Of a stretch of DNA of 64,000 bases, positions 49,391 through 61,567 are shown in pieces. Every line of letters begins with the position of its first letter. Position 1 is the stretch's first letter. The DNA comes from Panicum virgatum (taxonomy: Eukaryota > Streptophyta > Magnoliopsida > Poales > Poaceae), in the NCBI RefSeq assembly GCF_016808335.1, contig NC_053149.1, forward strand, positions 1,063,596 through 1,127,595, read 5' to 3'. The position numbers and the translations under genes were made by a program. The notes below the pieces were generated by a model. It saw only the letters and a list, made by a program, of their open reading frames with translations. It was not told the DNA's origin and made no database searches.

Positions 49391-52361
49391 ATGGCGGCCG
49401 CCTACGACCGGGAGGACGGCCTGGCGCCGGCGCCCCCGCCGCACGCGGCCGACGCCTACGACCCCAACTACGTCCCGGACTCCGTCAAGACCTTCGTCGT
49501 GCACCTCTACCGCCACATCCGCGACAAGAACGTCTACGAGATCCACCAGATGTACGAGGGCGGCTTCCAGCGCCTCTCCGACCGCCTCTTCCGCGACGCG
49601 CCCTGGCCCTCGGCCGAGGCCGTCGCCCCCTACTGCGACGGCGACCACGTCTTCCTCCTCCTCTACAGGGAGCTCTGGTACCGCCACGCCCACGCGCGCC
49701 TCTCCCCGCTCACAGCCGCCCACCGCGCCGAGTCCTGGGCCAACTACTGCGACCTCTTCAGCGTCGTGCTCCACGGCGTCGTCAACATGCAGCTGCCCAA
49801 CCAGTGGCTCTGGGACATGGTCGACGAGTTCGTCTACCAGTTCCAGAGCTTCTGCCAGTACCGCGCCAAGCTCAAGAACAAGACGGAGGACGAGCTGCAC
49901 CAGCTCAAGCAGTTCGACAAGGTCACTCCTTCTCTACAATTCTGTTTGTTATAATACTTACTACTATATAAGTTCCCTTTCTTTCTTTCTTTCTTTTTTG
50001 CCCCTGACAATGATCCTGAAATGAAATGTGCAGGCGTGGAATGTCTATGGTGTCCTCAACTACCTCCAGGCGCTGGTCGAGAAGTCCATGATCACGCAGA
50101 TCCTCGAGAGGGAGAAGGAGGGCCTCGAGCAGTTCACTGCCACCGATGGCTATGACTACGAGGGAGGGAGCAATGTGCTCAAGGTGCTCGGCTACTACAG
50201 CATGATTGGCCTGCTCAGGATACACTGCCTCCTCGGGGATTACCACACTGGCCTCAAGTGCCTCGCACCCATTGACCTCAACCAGCAAGGGGTCTACACC
50301 ATTGTCATTGGGAGCCACATCTCCACCATATATCACTATGGGTTCGCGAACCTTATGATGCGCAGGTGCACAAATTCTGCTTGCCTCACCATTCTTGATC
50401 CATGGGTACTTGTAAACCTTAGTGCAGTGAGTTAGGCATATTACTAGCCATCCTTGGTACAAATGCTCAGAATCCTTGTTTGTTCATTTCGGTCTAACTT
50501 CAGATATATATACATTTTACAAATACAAATTGGTAGTTTTACTGAGGAATATCTGAGGGATAATTAGATAGGGCAATGCTAAATGCTTAATGGCCATAGC
50601 TACCAGGTAGGCAACTGGGCATTTGAATCACTTCATTTGAGCGGATCCAATATTTCAACACTCATTCTTGTATTGGGAAGCCAAAATCTGCATTCCTTTT
50701 TGCTGCTCTATGATGAAATTGTCCAAGTTTTGAGTTCTCTTAGCTGATATACAATGTTTGTTTCTTGATAAATCTAGGTATGTTGATGCCACACGTGAAT
50801 TCAACAAAATTCTGCTATATATCCTCAAGTACAAGCAGTACCACCAGAAGTCTCCTCAGTATGATCAGATACTAAAGAAAAACGAGCAGATGTATGCATT
50901 GTTGGCAATTTGCCTGTCTTTGTGCCCACAGAACAAGCTTATAGATGAAAATGTTAGCACCCAGCTGAAAGAAAAGTATAATGACAAGATGACAAAGATG
51001 CAGAGGTATGATGATGAAGCATATGCTGCCTATGATGAACTATTCTCGTATGCTTGCCCCAAGTTCATTACTCCATCACCACCAGTTCTGGATCAGCCTC
51101 TTACAAACTATAACCAGGTACTGATTCTGGTCAAAATGGTATTGAATTCTTGCCTTGTGAGTATATTTTAGTTTTAGTGTGTTTCTGGTTCTTTGGCACA
51201 AATATACAGATATACTTTAGCTGCATGGCCAACTTGAGTTGTTACATCATTTAAGTTTTCTTGAATGAGATGCAAGCTCTTGGACCACTTTTACTGTTAT
51301 TATTATACTACTTTAACACTATTACTACCTAGTCTTTTCTATGCTCTGACCTGGTATTGTCAGGTTTCATCTAACCTGATGGCACTAATAGACTTTGTTG
51401 TCTTCGACAGGATGCATATCGTCTTCAGTTGAAGCTATTCCTCTATGAAGTAAAGCAGCAGCAGTTGCTTTCTGGGATAAGGAGTTATCTGAAACTATAT
51501 TCAACAATAACCATTGGTAAACTTGCCCAATACATGGAAGTGGATGAGGCAACACTAAGGTCTCTATGATCAGTAATTTACACTTTTGTTTACTGATTCT
51601 TTTAGTTTACTGATTCTTTTTTGTGATTTGTGATTGATAAATTAGCTCAAATGTTTGGACAGGTCAATCCTGATGACATACAAGCACAAAATGCATGCAG
51701 TTGACAGCGATGGAAAGATAGTATCCAGTGCAGACTTTGATTTCTATATTGTTGAGGTAATGCTTTATAATGTTTGCTTTTGCCCATGCCACTTGCTTAT
51801 GTACTTCGTGTACCACTGTTAATTTGTGGATGTTTTGTCTTCAGAGTTCTAAGTTCTAACCTTGGTGTGGTACTAAATCGTTTTCCTTTTTGTGATCATA
51901 TCTGCACCATGTGGCTAATTATTTGTGCTGGTACATTTAGCTGCTGCGAGCTTTTCCCATGGGGATGTACTTGAATGTGACCTTTTGTGATTAACTTATT
52001 TGTGTGCAATCTTGTAACCTCATTTGTCTGCGCCAAATAAAAGTGCAAACCTCGTGTTGGCTTATGTACAGCACATAATACTATACAAATTTGTATGACT
52101 AATTACTTCTACACTGTTTTCATGGTGCAGGATGTTATTCATGTTGTGGAGTCCAAACCTACAAAGAGTCACGGTGATTACTTTTTTAGACAAATTTTGA
52201 AGGTATTCGCCCATCCCATTTTGTCAAATTTATCCTCTAACAGACCTACCCTATGTTCTCATTTTTTGAATGTTTTATTTTGTTGCTGACAAATGATCTG
52301 ATTTCTCTGTCCACAGTTTGAGGAAATGATTGGTGAACTGGAGAAAGTACAGTTTGACTGA
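49391..52361 (+). CDS. EIF3L: Eukaryotic translation initiation factor 3 subunit L
   Basis: eIF3L is a PCI-type subunit of the eIF3 complex, which binds the 40S ribosome and promotes initiation in the cytosol. Exons 49391-49921, 50034-50365, 50778-51117, 51411-51559, 51663-51756, 52131-52202 and 52317-52361 join to 520 residues, nearly the same as other plant eIF3L proteins (about 520). Recognisable blocks are the acidic N-terminus with [20 protein letters not shown], the central [14 protein letters not shown] and [19 protein letters not shown], the family segment [19 protein letters not shown], and the C-terminal winged-helix-like part [16 protein letters not shown]. The start context CCACCATGGC is strong. 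All introns are GT-AG and phases are consistent. Confidence 0.96.
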
Positions 52362-53575
52362 GCCTGGTAGTGATCATGGAGGGAAATGCCATTGCTTCCG
52401 TTTTGCTAATATAGGAAAAGGCGTTTATGATGGCTGGTATTAGCAAGTTATGTTTGTGCCCTTTTGTACTCCATGTGACTTAATTGAGACCTGGTCATTT
52501 TGTACCTTTTTTTTTTGCTGAAATCTACTTTGCATCTCGTCCAGGCTCTATTAGTTGAATTGTGATACTATGGGTACTATTAGTTGAATTGTGATACTAT
52601 GGGTATTCCATGGCCTGGATGTGCCAACTTGCAAGAATGATCTCGTTGTTGATTACTTTGTTAGTGAGAAGCTATAGACCCCCTAGCATGGACTAAACGT
52701 CCAGGACTCCAAGTTCAATGTGTTTGGCCTGCTTCTGTGTGCCAAATAGGCCCTGTGCTGCAATCCTGACCTGGTATCAATGCGCTACATGTCAGATTCT
52801 GAACTTCTGATGGTATACAACCTGGCCGGTGCATAAAAAGGGTTCTGTTTGATCGTTGTGGTTCTGTTGGATAAACTTTGGTGCTGTTATACACAAATAA
52901 AAAATTGCAGCCAAATCAGTATTGCTCATGATGTCATGATGCCATATGAAACTTTGATATTTTTTCATTACAAAGTACAAAATCCTCCGAAACACAGGTG
53001 CACTCTTGAATACAGGTCAGTTCAGAATATGCAATTCATGATATGAAGGTACATGGAAATATTTGTGACCTCCCGGTATACAAAACAAAGTTAAATGACT
53101 GAATGTAATGGGTGGGGCGGGAGTTCGGGGATTTTCTTAATCTGCGTGAGGAGGTCATCTTCTTCCTATAACCCAATGCCGTGGGGGTGGTCTTACCCCC
53201 ACAAGTCAATTTTTTTTAAATAGATCGATTCGCAAAAACACATGCACACGGATGGAGGATACCAGATCAGCACTGACTGGTTCTGTGGTTCAGGACAGGT
53301 TGGCATGTGTGATGGATTGAAGTGCCAAGAAACGACTCCAATGTAAATTACCACTATTAACCAATAGTAAATTAAAATTGAATGATACATAAGTTAACAG
53401 TCCACTGGTACTGCCGCCTTTGGGAAGCTAGTTTCTAGGCTGAGACTGTACGCTGAAATAACGGTAACAACTGACAATACACAGTAACGAATGAGAACAA
53501 TGGGCTCTAGGAACATGCATGTACATACGGCTATATATTATTTGGACATATCTGGTGTATCTCTCACAAGTCTAC
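52362..53575. other. Convergent 3' region between eIF3L and MYB3R
   Basis: The 3' UTRs of the two genes face each other here. A 29-bp unit (TATTAGTTGAATTGTGATAC and on) is duplicated in tandem at 52549-52606. At about 53095-53220 a segment contains a hairpin (GTGGGGGT and ACCCCCAC around 53180-53202) followed by a T run; it resembles the tail of a non-LTR retrotransposon but is not proven. No other gene was seen. Confidence 0.5.
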
Positions 53576-56500
53576 CTATCGAAAACATCTCATGTTTGGG
53601 GAGGAAAGAATCGGTGAGCTAACGGATTTTCCGAGACAGCTGCCAAGTCTCTTATCTGCTGCCTTTGCAGGTGTGGAATATTCGTCAAAATCCAGGACTC
53701 GTGCCTCGGCCTGCAATATTAACTGGAATTAGAATGTTTGATCTTTAAAGATAAAGGAATATCATAATGATAGTTGCTCCCACACTATGACTTGAAATTA
53801 CTATATATGGTTGTGATGGGATAATTCAGACAAATAGCTATGCACATTAATTTATGGGGAACCAATATTATATCATATTGATGGGTGATAGCTGCAATCA
53901 CAGCACCCATACTAGTGATAGTTATGCAAAGAATTACTGAAAATGGCAACGAGCTAAGCTATAGTTTCCTAGAGAGAGTCTTTCATGATAGTCAATTTAC
54001 TATTAAGCCGTTGATGATTACGCACCATGATTTTGGTCTGTGATTGTCTTGTCCCTGGCTCCTTGTCATCTCTATTCTCCTTGTTTTCTTTGTCAGAGAT
54101 TCTGCTGCCGCTTGCTAGCACCTCACAGGCCTCCACTGCAGCAGCAGCACTTCGCTTACTTATCTGTTTCACTAATCCTAATGCATCATAAGTTCTGTCT
54201 GCTGGACTGACAAAACCCTGGGCACAAATAAATATGTTAACCAAAACAAACAAACAGAACAAGCAGTATTCACTATTTGCAAGTGCTGACAGCGTGAGTA
54301 ATTAATCACAAAAGACACTTCTCTTGCACAATTCAAAGTAATAAACATGGTAACTCTTAAGAATTACTTCAAGGCTGAACTTTAGAGATACAGATCAAAT
54401 CCCACTATCAAATCAAGCCCTTAGAATCAGTAACATGGTCCACCAGATTATACGATGATTGCAAAAAGTTCGTCTATTTATGACACAAAATGCCTGTACG
54501 ACAATAAAAGTAAAGAAACTAAGAATGAATTTACCTGAAAGTGCATGTGCATATCTATATACCAAGGAGACTTCCATGCAGAAGGAGATTCCAGTCCTCT
54601 TTTCACACCTGGGGTATCAGCCAATCTAGCAAAAGCAGCAATTCAGAATAAAATTTGACAATAAGAAACAAATGGCCAAAAGGCAGTGTTCTTCAGACTT
54701 CAATGGTAGTGCATCTCTATATCTGTACTGTCCTAATGAAGTTTTCACTAGAAACAAATGACTTATGAAGAAAAAAAACAGAACGCCAGAAGGCAGTGTT
54801 CTTCAATATTTGAAATAATTCCGTTACATCGGTCAGTAGCTAAATGACTCATGATAACTTTTGACAGTTATGAAAGCTATCACGGAGTCTTCTGATTTCC
54901 TAAATAGAATTGACACCATTTTTCTCCACTAATGGACAAAACTAAACATAATCAATTTTTAATCTTTTCCGTGACCCATTTTCTTATTTAAGGGGCACTT
55001 AGCAACTCTACAAAGTATGCAAGTAATAATTCATCAAATTGACGCTTTCTAGGCTTCTAGCAAGCGAAGGAGGGAATCATCATTCACTAATTGCTAACTG
55101 TTGTGAAGCCTGCTACAACTTAGTTTTCACATACTCTGAAGCCTGAACTGATTAACTAACAAAAGAAACAGATAATTAAACAAGTGAAACTAGTGGGGCA
55201 GCTTACAAGTTCACATATTCATAATCCGCATTGATGCATGGTGATGATTTCTCAACAACTAGTGCTGCAGGCTTTGGTTTTGAACTAACTGCTTCCTTGC
55301 AGGATGACAAAGATTCAGGATCAGCAGCAATGATGTCATTGCAGTTGTGCTCAACAAGAATACCGACAGGTTGCTGCATTAAACAATATCAGTAAGAAGA
55401 AAATCAAGTGCAAAAGTTATTTAGCTAGTTGGCATGCCATCAACATTCATTTCTGAAGGCCCCATTGCAGTTTGAACTCAGACATTATATGGCTGCTACA
55501 TTTTTCTTCTAAAGGAGTATGGTGCTACCAACTGGCTAGGTACCATCAAAGAATTTGTTTAAATGTACTTACTAAATTGTCTGGCAGATCAGTGTTAGGA
55601 TTGGCGACATTTAATGAGGAACATTTTTGCCCTCCTTGTTTGTTTCCTCCATTTTGTGCATCTCTGACCTGTTCAGGTGCTCCATTGAAATTTTCCCTGT
55701 TACCATCAGAGAACTCAAGTTTCTCATCTAGATGTTTAAAAGAAGAATGTTGTTCAGCACACGCAACTGATTCAGGAGAAGTTGCTTCATCTTTGGTTGC
55801 ATTCATGGAACATGTGGCTGCGATCATGTAGGAGATGTCTGTCATCTCCTTTGCTATCCCAGATTTCTTCTCAATTCTTTTATCTGGAGTAGGAGATAAT
55901 AGACCTCTCTGTCTTTTCTTCATTATTGATGGTGTGCATGGGAAGCTTTCGGCAGCACTCTTTAGCACACCTGGGCTTTCATCATGTGTTGGGGATCCCC
56001 ATAATCTTAAAGGAGTGGGGACATTCATGGTTGACCTCATCCACTGCCGAATCCCAAGGGGACTAAATTCTTGCATATCAGCAGAAGTTACAAGATCGCA
56101 ACTGATAAATGGGACATCCAAACCTGGGAACCGAGGAGGTTCATAAAATAGGGCTCCCCCACCCTTCTTTTCATCTGGCACAATATCCATGTCTTTCGGT
56201 AACTGTTCTTTCGCTGTACTGGCCACAGGTTCTTCGGCATCTGTCGACTGTTGGCTCCTGCAGTTTGTAATGCTCTCAGATATTGTGAAAGCCCCAGGTC
56301 TGTCATCGCTGCTCCCAGGTTTAGCAGATTGCTCAACATCACAAAAAGAACTGTTGGAGCATGTGATCATATCTGCTTCAGAATCTGGCATTTCTACTGG
56401 CTCAGATCTATTTTTGGGTGCATCAGATAAACTATCTAAACATATAAAAGAGGGAGATACTGTCGGCAGTGAATTTTGTTCGTACACAGTTTCCATCACA

Positions 56501-59500
56501 CTGGACGGATTTGATGAGTGTAATGGGTACGGCTGTGCCAAAAGGTTGGTGTCCATTTCAGAAGTATCTGGCAGTTGATTTAGTCCTGAAGAAGAATCAC
56601 CATCAATTGTGTCTCCTGAAATTAATGTTTGCAAGGACACATCTCTCCAAAGTTCAGATTTCAGACTATCAGCATCAGAGTTTAAATGTAGTTTCTGCTC
56701 AGCATCAGAAACAGTTGATAGCACAGAAACAGGCATTTCCTCCGCAACACCATATGGTACCATGGACTTTTCTTGATTTGATGTGCTACAAAGAGTTTGG
56801 TCATCTGCAAACACAGAATTACCTGACCCTTCATTTACATCCATCTGCAGGTCCATTCTTTGAGAAAATGACGAAGAAAGATGGTGATGCCCATCAGGCA
56901 AAGCAGATCCTACAGCCTCTACGGAAGTATAGCATGCCCCTTGACACATGGAAGAGTGAGAGTCGTGTGCTTCTCCCTTGTTGTCATCTACATTTACTTG
57001 TAATTCACAGCTCAAGGCTACATTAGTGTTATGAGCATTGCAACCACTATCTCCAATGTTCTGCAGGTTCATAGCAGATAAAGAGTTGCATTGTGCAGGG
57101 CATTCAATCACAGGGAGGCACGGGACTTGTGAAAGCAAGCCAGAAGATATGTACGAATCAACTTTTTTCTTCACTGAACTGTTCCAGTGATTTTTTATCG
57201 CATTATCCGTCCTGTAGGGGAAATAGAAATTACTGATTCAATGATTTTGGTAGTCTAGAATAGTTCATTTCCTAACAATGAGAGTTATTATGCAATAGTA
57301 ACATATAGGTCAATTACATTTGGTTGTAAACAGTGAGTGGACACTTGTGTTATCAAAATGGCGGGAAAGCATAAACAGATCATCGTGTGTCCTCTTTGCT
57401 TACAGTAAAAGTTCACATTCTTTACTTGATCATAATATGCATGCTATTTATCAGAGATAAAACAGCTCCTTGGCTGATATTAAGGAAAACATATAGTTAC
57501 CTTCCAGGTAAAAACTTCGTCAATTCAGCCCATTTATTTCCATACATTCGATGAGCGTGAATAAGAGTAATCTCCTCCTCCTGCGTCCATGCCTCCTTGT
57601 TTATGGCTGGGTTAAGATGATTGTGCCACCTGAATCATACAAGGTAGTCAACTACAGTTGTCAGAATCAATTAAGGTATTCAGATACATATTTAGAATAC
57701 TAAAATCGAGTGAGTTTACAAAGGCATATTGTATAATGCCTAGATCTCAGGTAGCTAACAAGACATGCTAGCAATATCAAAAGCTGATTATATTGCTAAT
57801 TAAGACTGCACTTTTAGTCTTTTACACACATTTGAATGCTAATATTTAGTAATGCTACTACTGCAGCGCTGTTACTGGCTTTGCAAAAGTTGATAGAAAA
57901 AATGCTAGCACCAATACTTCTGTGCAAAAGCAAAACTCCATGAGCTAACATTTGCAGTTCATTTATTTAACATGAAGTTTTATACTATGGTTGCAAAGGG
58001 GAAATAGTTTACTTAGATGCAAGCTTGATGAAACATGAAGTAAACAAGAAACTTCTTGTGACATACCGTTCCCGGCATTGCTTTCCTATGCGCCCAGGCA
58101 AAGCTTGAGCAATGGTCGACCATTTCTTTGGCCCATATTTGTTTACCATCTGAACTATGATTTCATCTTCCTATAAACAGAAATACAACAGATTAATGTT
58201 CATAGATCGTGTTGAGACAGTGATCATGAGATACCAAATGAACAACAACAAATTCCCTTTTGTCCCAAGAAAGTTGGGTCATCTATTGCTTCATCAATAG
58301 TAATAGAAATAAAGCCAAAGTAAAAGAAATCAAACAGGGTGCTTACTTCTTTCGACCATGGCCCTTTGACCAATTCAGGATTTAGAACCTTTTGCCACCT
58401 GTGCAAACATTGTACATCGGTTCTGTCTGGAAAACATTCCGCTGGAAAAGTAGAAGGCATTTTGTCAGGCTAGGACTTAGGACAAGAGGCAGCAAGGGGT
58501 TCTTGTTTACAGGAACAGAAGAACGAATGGTGGAGAGCATAAGTTAATGAAGCAAGGCAATGCTCTCTTTTGCATGAACATATAGGAGTAAGATTTGAAG
58601 AATTCACAGCTTGGTACATGTCACCCATTGCACTAGATAATAGGATAAACCTAGTGACATATCACAGTGTTGAGAATCATTGGAGAACAGTCAGATTGAA
58701 ATGCATCAAATCTCCTAAATAACTACAATGCAACTACCAAACCGTTCCTGTGACAAGCATTATCCGCAATGTTCCCTAATGATAAAGCACGTTTTGTAAC
58801 CATAAAGCAAACATAAACAGAAGAACAGGAAAGTTAAAAGGAAATTAAAATCATGGTAGAAAATGCAGTTCTACAGAAAGATCAAAGCATCACACAGATA
58901 CACATGGATATTGTAGGATGGCCAGATTGCTGACAACTAGTGCCCGTCTAATCAAAAAATTGTCTGATTCTAACCCCGCTGCCCACACTTTGGCTTATTG
59001 TTTCTCTAAAGAGCTAAAGTGATAGAAGGTCAATAGTGCAAATGAAGAAACAACATTACATGACAGATTTTCTACAAAATCGAGTTGAGCAAATTTAATA
59101 CTTTGTCTTGTGCCTATAGCATGATCCATAGAATGTACCTATTTTTTTCCAGTTTTTTCCTTGGTATGTCTGAACTGCACGGGACAATATAGCATCCTAC
59201 ATTTTAATAGCAAGCACACATAATATTAGACATTCAAAAAATTAACCAAGAAAAAAATTGTACATGCAGCAATTGAGGGTTGTATGGCATACCTCTTCAG
59301 GTGTCCAATTTCCTTTGGTGGAACGCCGAGTCGGACCAGTGGTCCTCCTAAAGATACAGGGGCAGATAGCCACAAGGAAATTCAGTACAACATACTGTTC
59401 ATGCTTATATGAAAAAGTTACCGAGTCTTTTACCCGTTGAGTGACCGTTGCCTCTGTGGCTCATGGCTGTTTTCCCCTTCGCGAGAAGCTGGCGGAAGTC

Positions 59501-59549
59501 CAGGATCCTCTCCACCCTTCTTTGCAACTTTTGCTTTGTCACTTGCCAT
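53576..59549 (-). CDS. MYB3R: MYB3R (three-repeat MYB) transcription factor
   Basis: MYB3R proteins are nuclear regulators of G2/M genes that bind MSA elements. The minus-strand exons are 59549-59434, 59347-59293, 59196-59139, 58441-58347, 58170-58067, 57629-57501, 57211-55573, 55373-55207, 54625-54535, 54217-54026 and 53710-53576, giving 926 residues. R1 (about 50-97, KGNWTPEEDAILSRAV to DVQCLHRWQKVL), R2 (about 102-148, KGPWSKEEDEIIVQMV to QCRERWHNHL) and R3 (about 154-199, KEAWTQEEEITLIHAH to AIKNHWNSSV) keep the spaced tryptophans. A Ser-rich region follows, with the family motifs FSPLGIRQWMRSTMN, ESPSAWKSPW and LDFDEYSTP near the end. The big exon 7 encodes most of the C-terminal regulatory part. 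Activator or repressor type cannot be decided here. A 5' UTR intron ends 5 bases before the ATG. Confidence 0.95.
58238..58300 (-). mobile_element. Short RTE/SINE 3'-tail fragment in a MYB3R intron
   Basis: An AACAACAAC run followed by TTTTGTCCCAAGAAAGTTGG resembles the 3' end of the RTE element in the EMF1 intron (AACAACAAC, then TTTTCCCAAACAAGTTGGGG). Only the tail is visible, so this is a 5'-truncated RTE copy or a SINE with an RTE-like tail, as in grass Au SINEs. Confidence 0.6.
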
Positions 59550-60560
59550 GATTACTGTAAGAACATTGCATTTAGAATGAAATAACTATATTATCAAATA
59601 ATCTCTAGGAAGGAAAGAACAGTCCGAAGCAAAATCACCTCAAGCATCATGAACCTAATCCATCATTTCAACAACACAAAACCCACCCACAACCTTCTCA
59701 ATAGCATTGCAACCACTATCTCCGTGCAACCGTGGCCAAAGATGATGATGACCACGGGCTGATGAATCCCCTACCTCCCCAAGAGCATTACAACCACTAA
59801 TCAGACGCGCAACCTTGACCTTGATAATCCAGAGGCACGTCGCCTCAAGACCCTTATCTCTCACTTCAACAACCTACCAATCCCTTTCCTTGAAGCATGC
59901 TGCCTTCACCAACCATGCCGGCCACTCGCTGATACACGGTGGCTTGCTGATGGCTCCAAGCCAGCACTGAGATACTAAGGCAAAACGTGCTTGATTCAGA
60001 TTCCGCCCAAATCTCAACCAAGCGCGACTCCGGAAAAAGGAACCTCCGAGTTCTCCGAGCTCTAAGCCACGAGATCTCGCCTGTCCGTCCAATCCACCTC
60101 CACTACCCATATCTCATACTTCAAAAAAAGATCGCAACAAGAAAAGACTCACTTCTCATCACCGGATTCCCCCAGAATACACAACAAAATAAGCGAGATC
60201 CCACGAGTCCGCAATCGTAGGATGAATTCGCGACTGCCCCCGAGCAGAAAAGTCCCTAGTTTCCCCTAAACCATCCACCGAATTCATCCTGGCAAAATCG
60301 AAATCGCTGGGAGATCCCATCTCACCGAGTCACCGTGCCTCCGTGACCGACGCGAGCAGCGAGCACCTCCGGCGACTGATCGAGCCGCGCCGCATCCAAT
60401 CCCGCGCCCGCGCGCGGCAACTCGGCCGCTCCAACCCCGCCGCGAGAGCGCCGACGGAGAGGGGGAGATGCCGACGCCTTCGTCTCACGTCCGCCTCGGA
60501 GGTTTCAAATTTGGGGAGGATGCTTCGAAATCAAACCCTACGGCCGCTTGACATGTTGGG
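59550..60560 (-). promoter_or_regulatory. MYB3R 5' UTR with intron
   Basis: On the minus strand a TTACAG acceptor lies 5 bases before the ATG. A plausible donor (GTGAGA) ends an upstream UTR exon at 60326, with transcription probably starting near 60540. The intron (59555-60325) includes a 21-bp match to MYB3R's own exon 7 (see findings). Exact boundaries are inferred. Confidence 0.45.
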
Positions 60561-60689
60561 TGGGTCTCAAGTCAGTGTCGGGGAAGCAGGGGATGGGGTG
60601 GCAGATGGACGGCGGGAGATAGTTACCGGCGGAAGGGGCCGCATCGTGGCCGTCCGTGCCGCTGACTCGCGTGCCGCGTCGGCAATATT

Positions 60690-60770
60690 TGAATGCCAAC
60701 GGGTGGGATACCGGCTGGGACGGGTGGGGTGGGCGCGTGGCAACTGGCAAGCGTCAATTTAACGGGCGTT
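60690..60770. promoter_or_regulatory. MSA-like elements upstream of MYB3R
   Basis: CCAACGG at 60696-60702 and AACGG at 60761-60765 match the core of the mitosis-specific activator element that MYB3R proteins bind. They lie about 150-220 bp upstream of the inferred transcription start of the MYB3R gene. Function is inferred from the motif alone. Confidence 0.4.
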
Positions 60771-61567
60771 ACCGGTTATTTTGGTTTTTGGAATCTGGAA
60801 ACGGGACAGAGAGCAAGAGACGGGATTTATCTATACTATATCTATACTATAAAAGATGAAAAAATTGGATACAATTTTCACCACAATTAACTTATCTATC
60901 CCCTCACAAAATACCTCCTGATGGCTCACATGTAAGACAAAATAGTTTGACAGGAGTTGGCAGACCGAAAAAACTGAAGGATACGTAATGATTCCGCCCA
61001 AGTTTTTTTGACACCGCGCCGTTCTTTACCGGCACTCCGTACCCGCCCGCCCATTCGTTCTGCTGGATGGAAAAAATCAACAACAAATCAGCCATTGGGC
61101 GGCTTCAGCTTTCCGTTCCGTATTTGCCGTCGCTACCCCTCTGCCGCTCCCACGTGACCGCGCCTCCCTCCTCGCGGCACCTGCCTCCCCCTCGCGACAC
61201 CGCCTCCCCGCCGCGACCCCGGCCTCGACGGCGTGCTGCAGGTTCTTGCGAGCCCCCCGAGCGCCATCCTCCGCCGCCCCTGCCTCTGAGGAGGTTCTCC
61301 TTCCGGCCAGCCCCTTCGCAGGGCCCCGTACCTGGCGGCTTCTTCACGGAGGAGGCCGGCACCAGCAGCGGCTGCGGCACGCAGTGCAGCCGGTGGTGCA
61401 GGCGGCGCAAGGAGACGGTGCAGGGAGATGGTCCCATCCACCCGTGCAAGGAGGGGGCCGCAGCTTGTAGAGGATGGGCACACATCGAGCTGGAGCAAGG
61501 GAGGCTCACCGCCATCCACCTGTGCACAGCCCTTGCGATCCTCCGATCACCACTTCCCCGCCCAGGC
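60771..61567. other. Intergenic GC-rich sequence, no recognised gene
   Basis: A small TATACTATATC repeat lies near 60828-60852. The part from about 61110 to 61560 is GC-rich with open frames in several phases, but none shows a known domain. It could be part of a transposon or a decayed gene 5' end. Confidence 0.4.
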
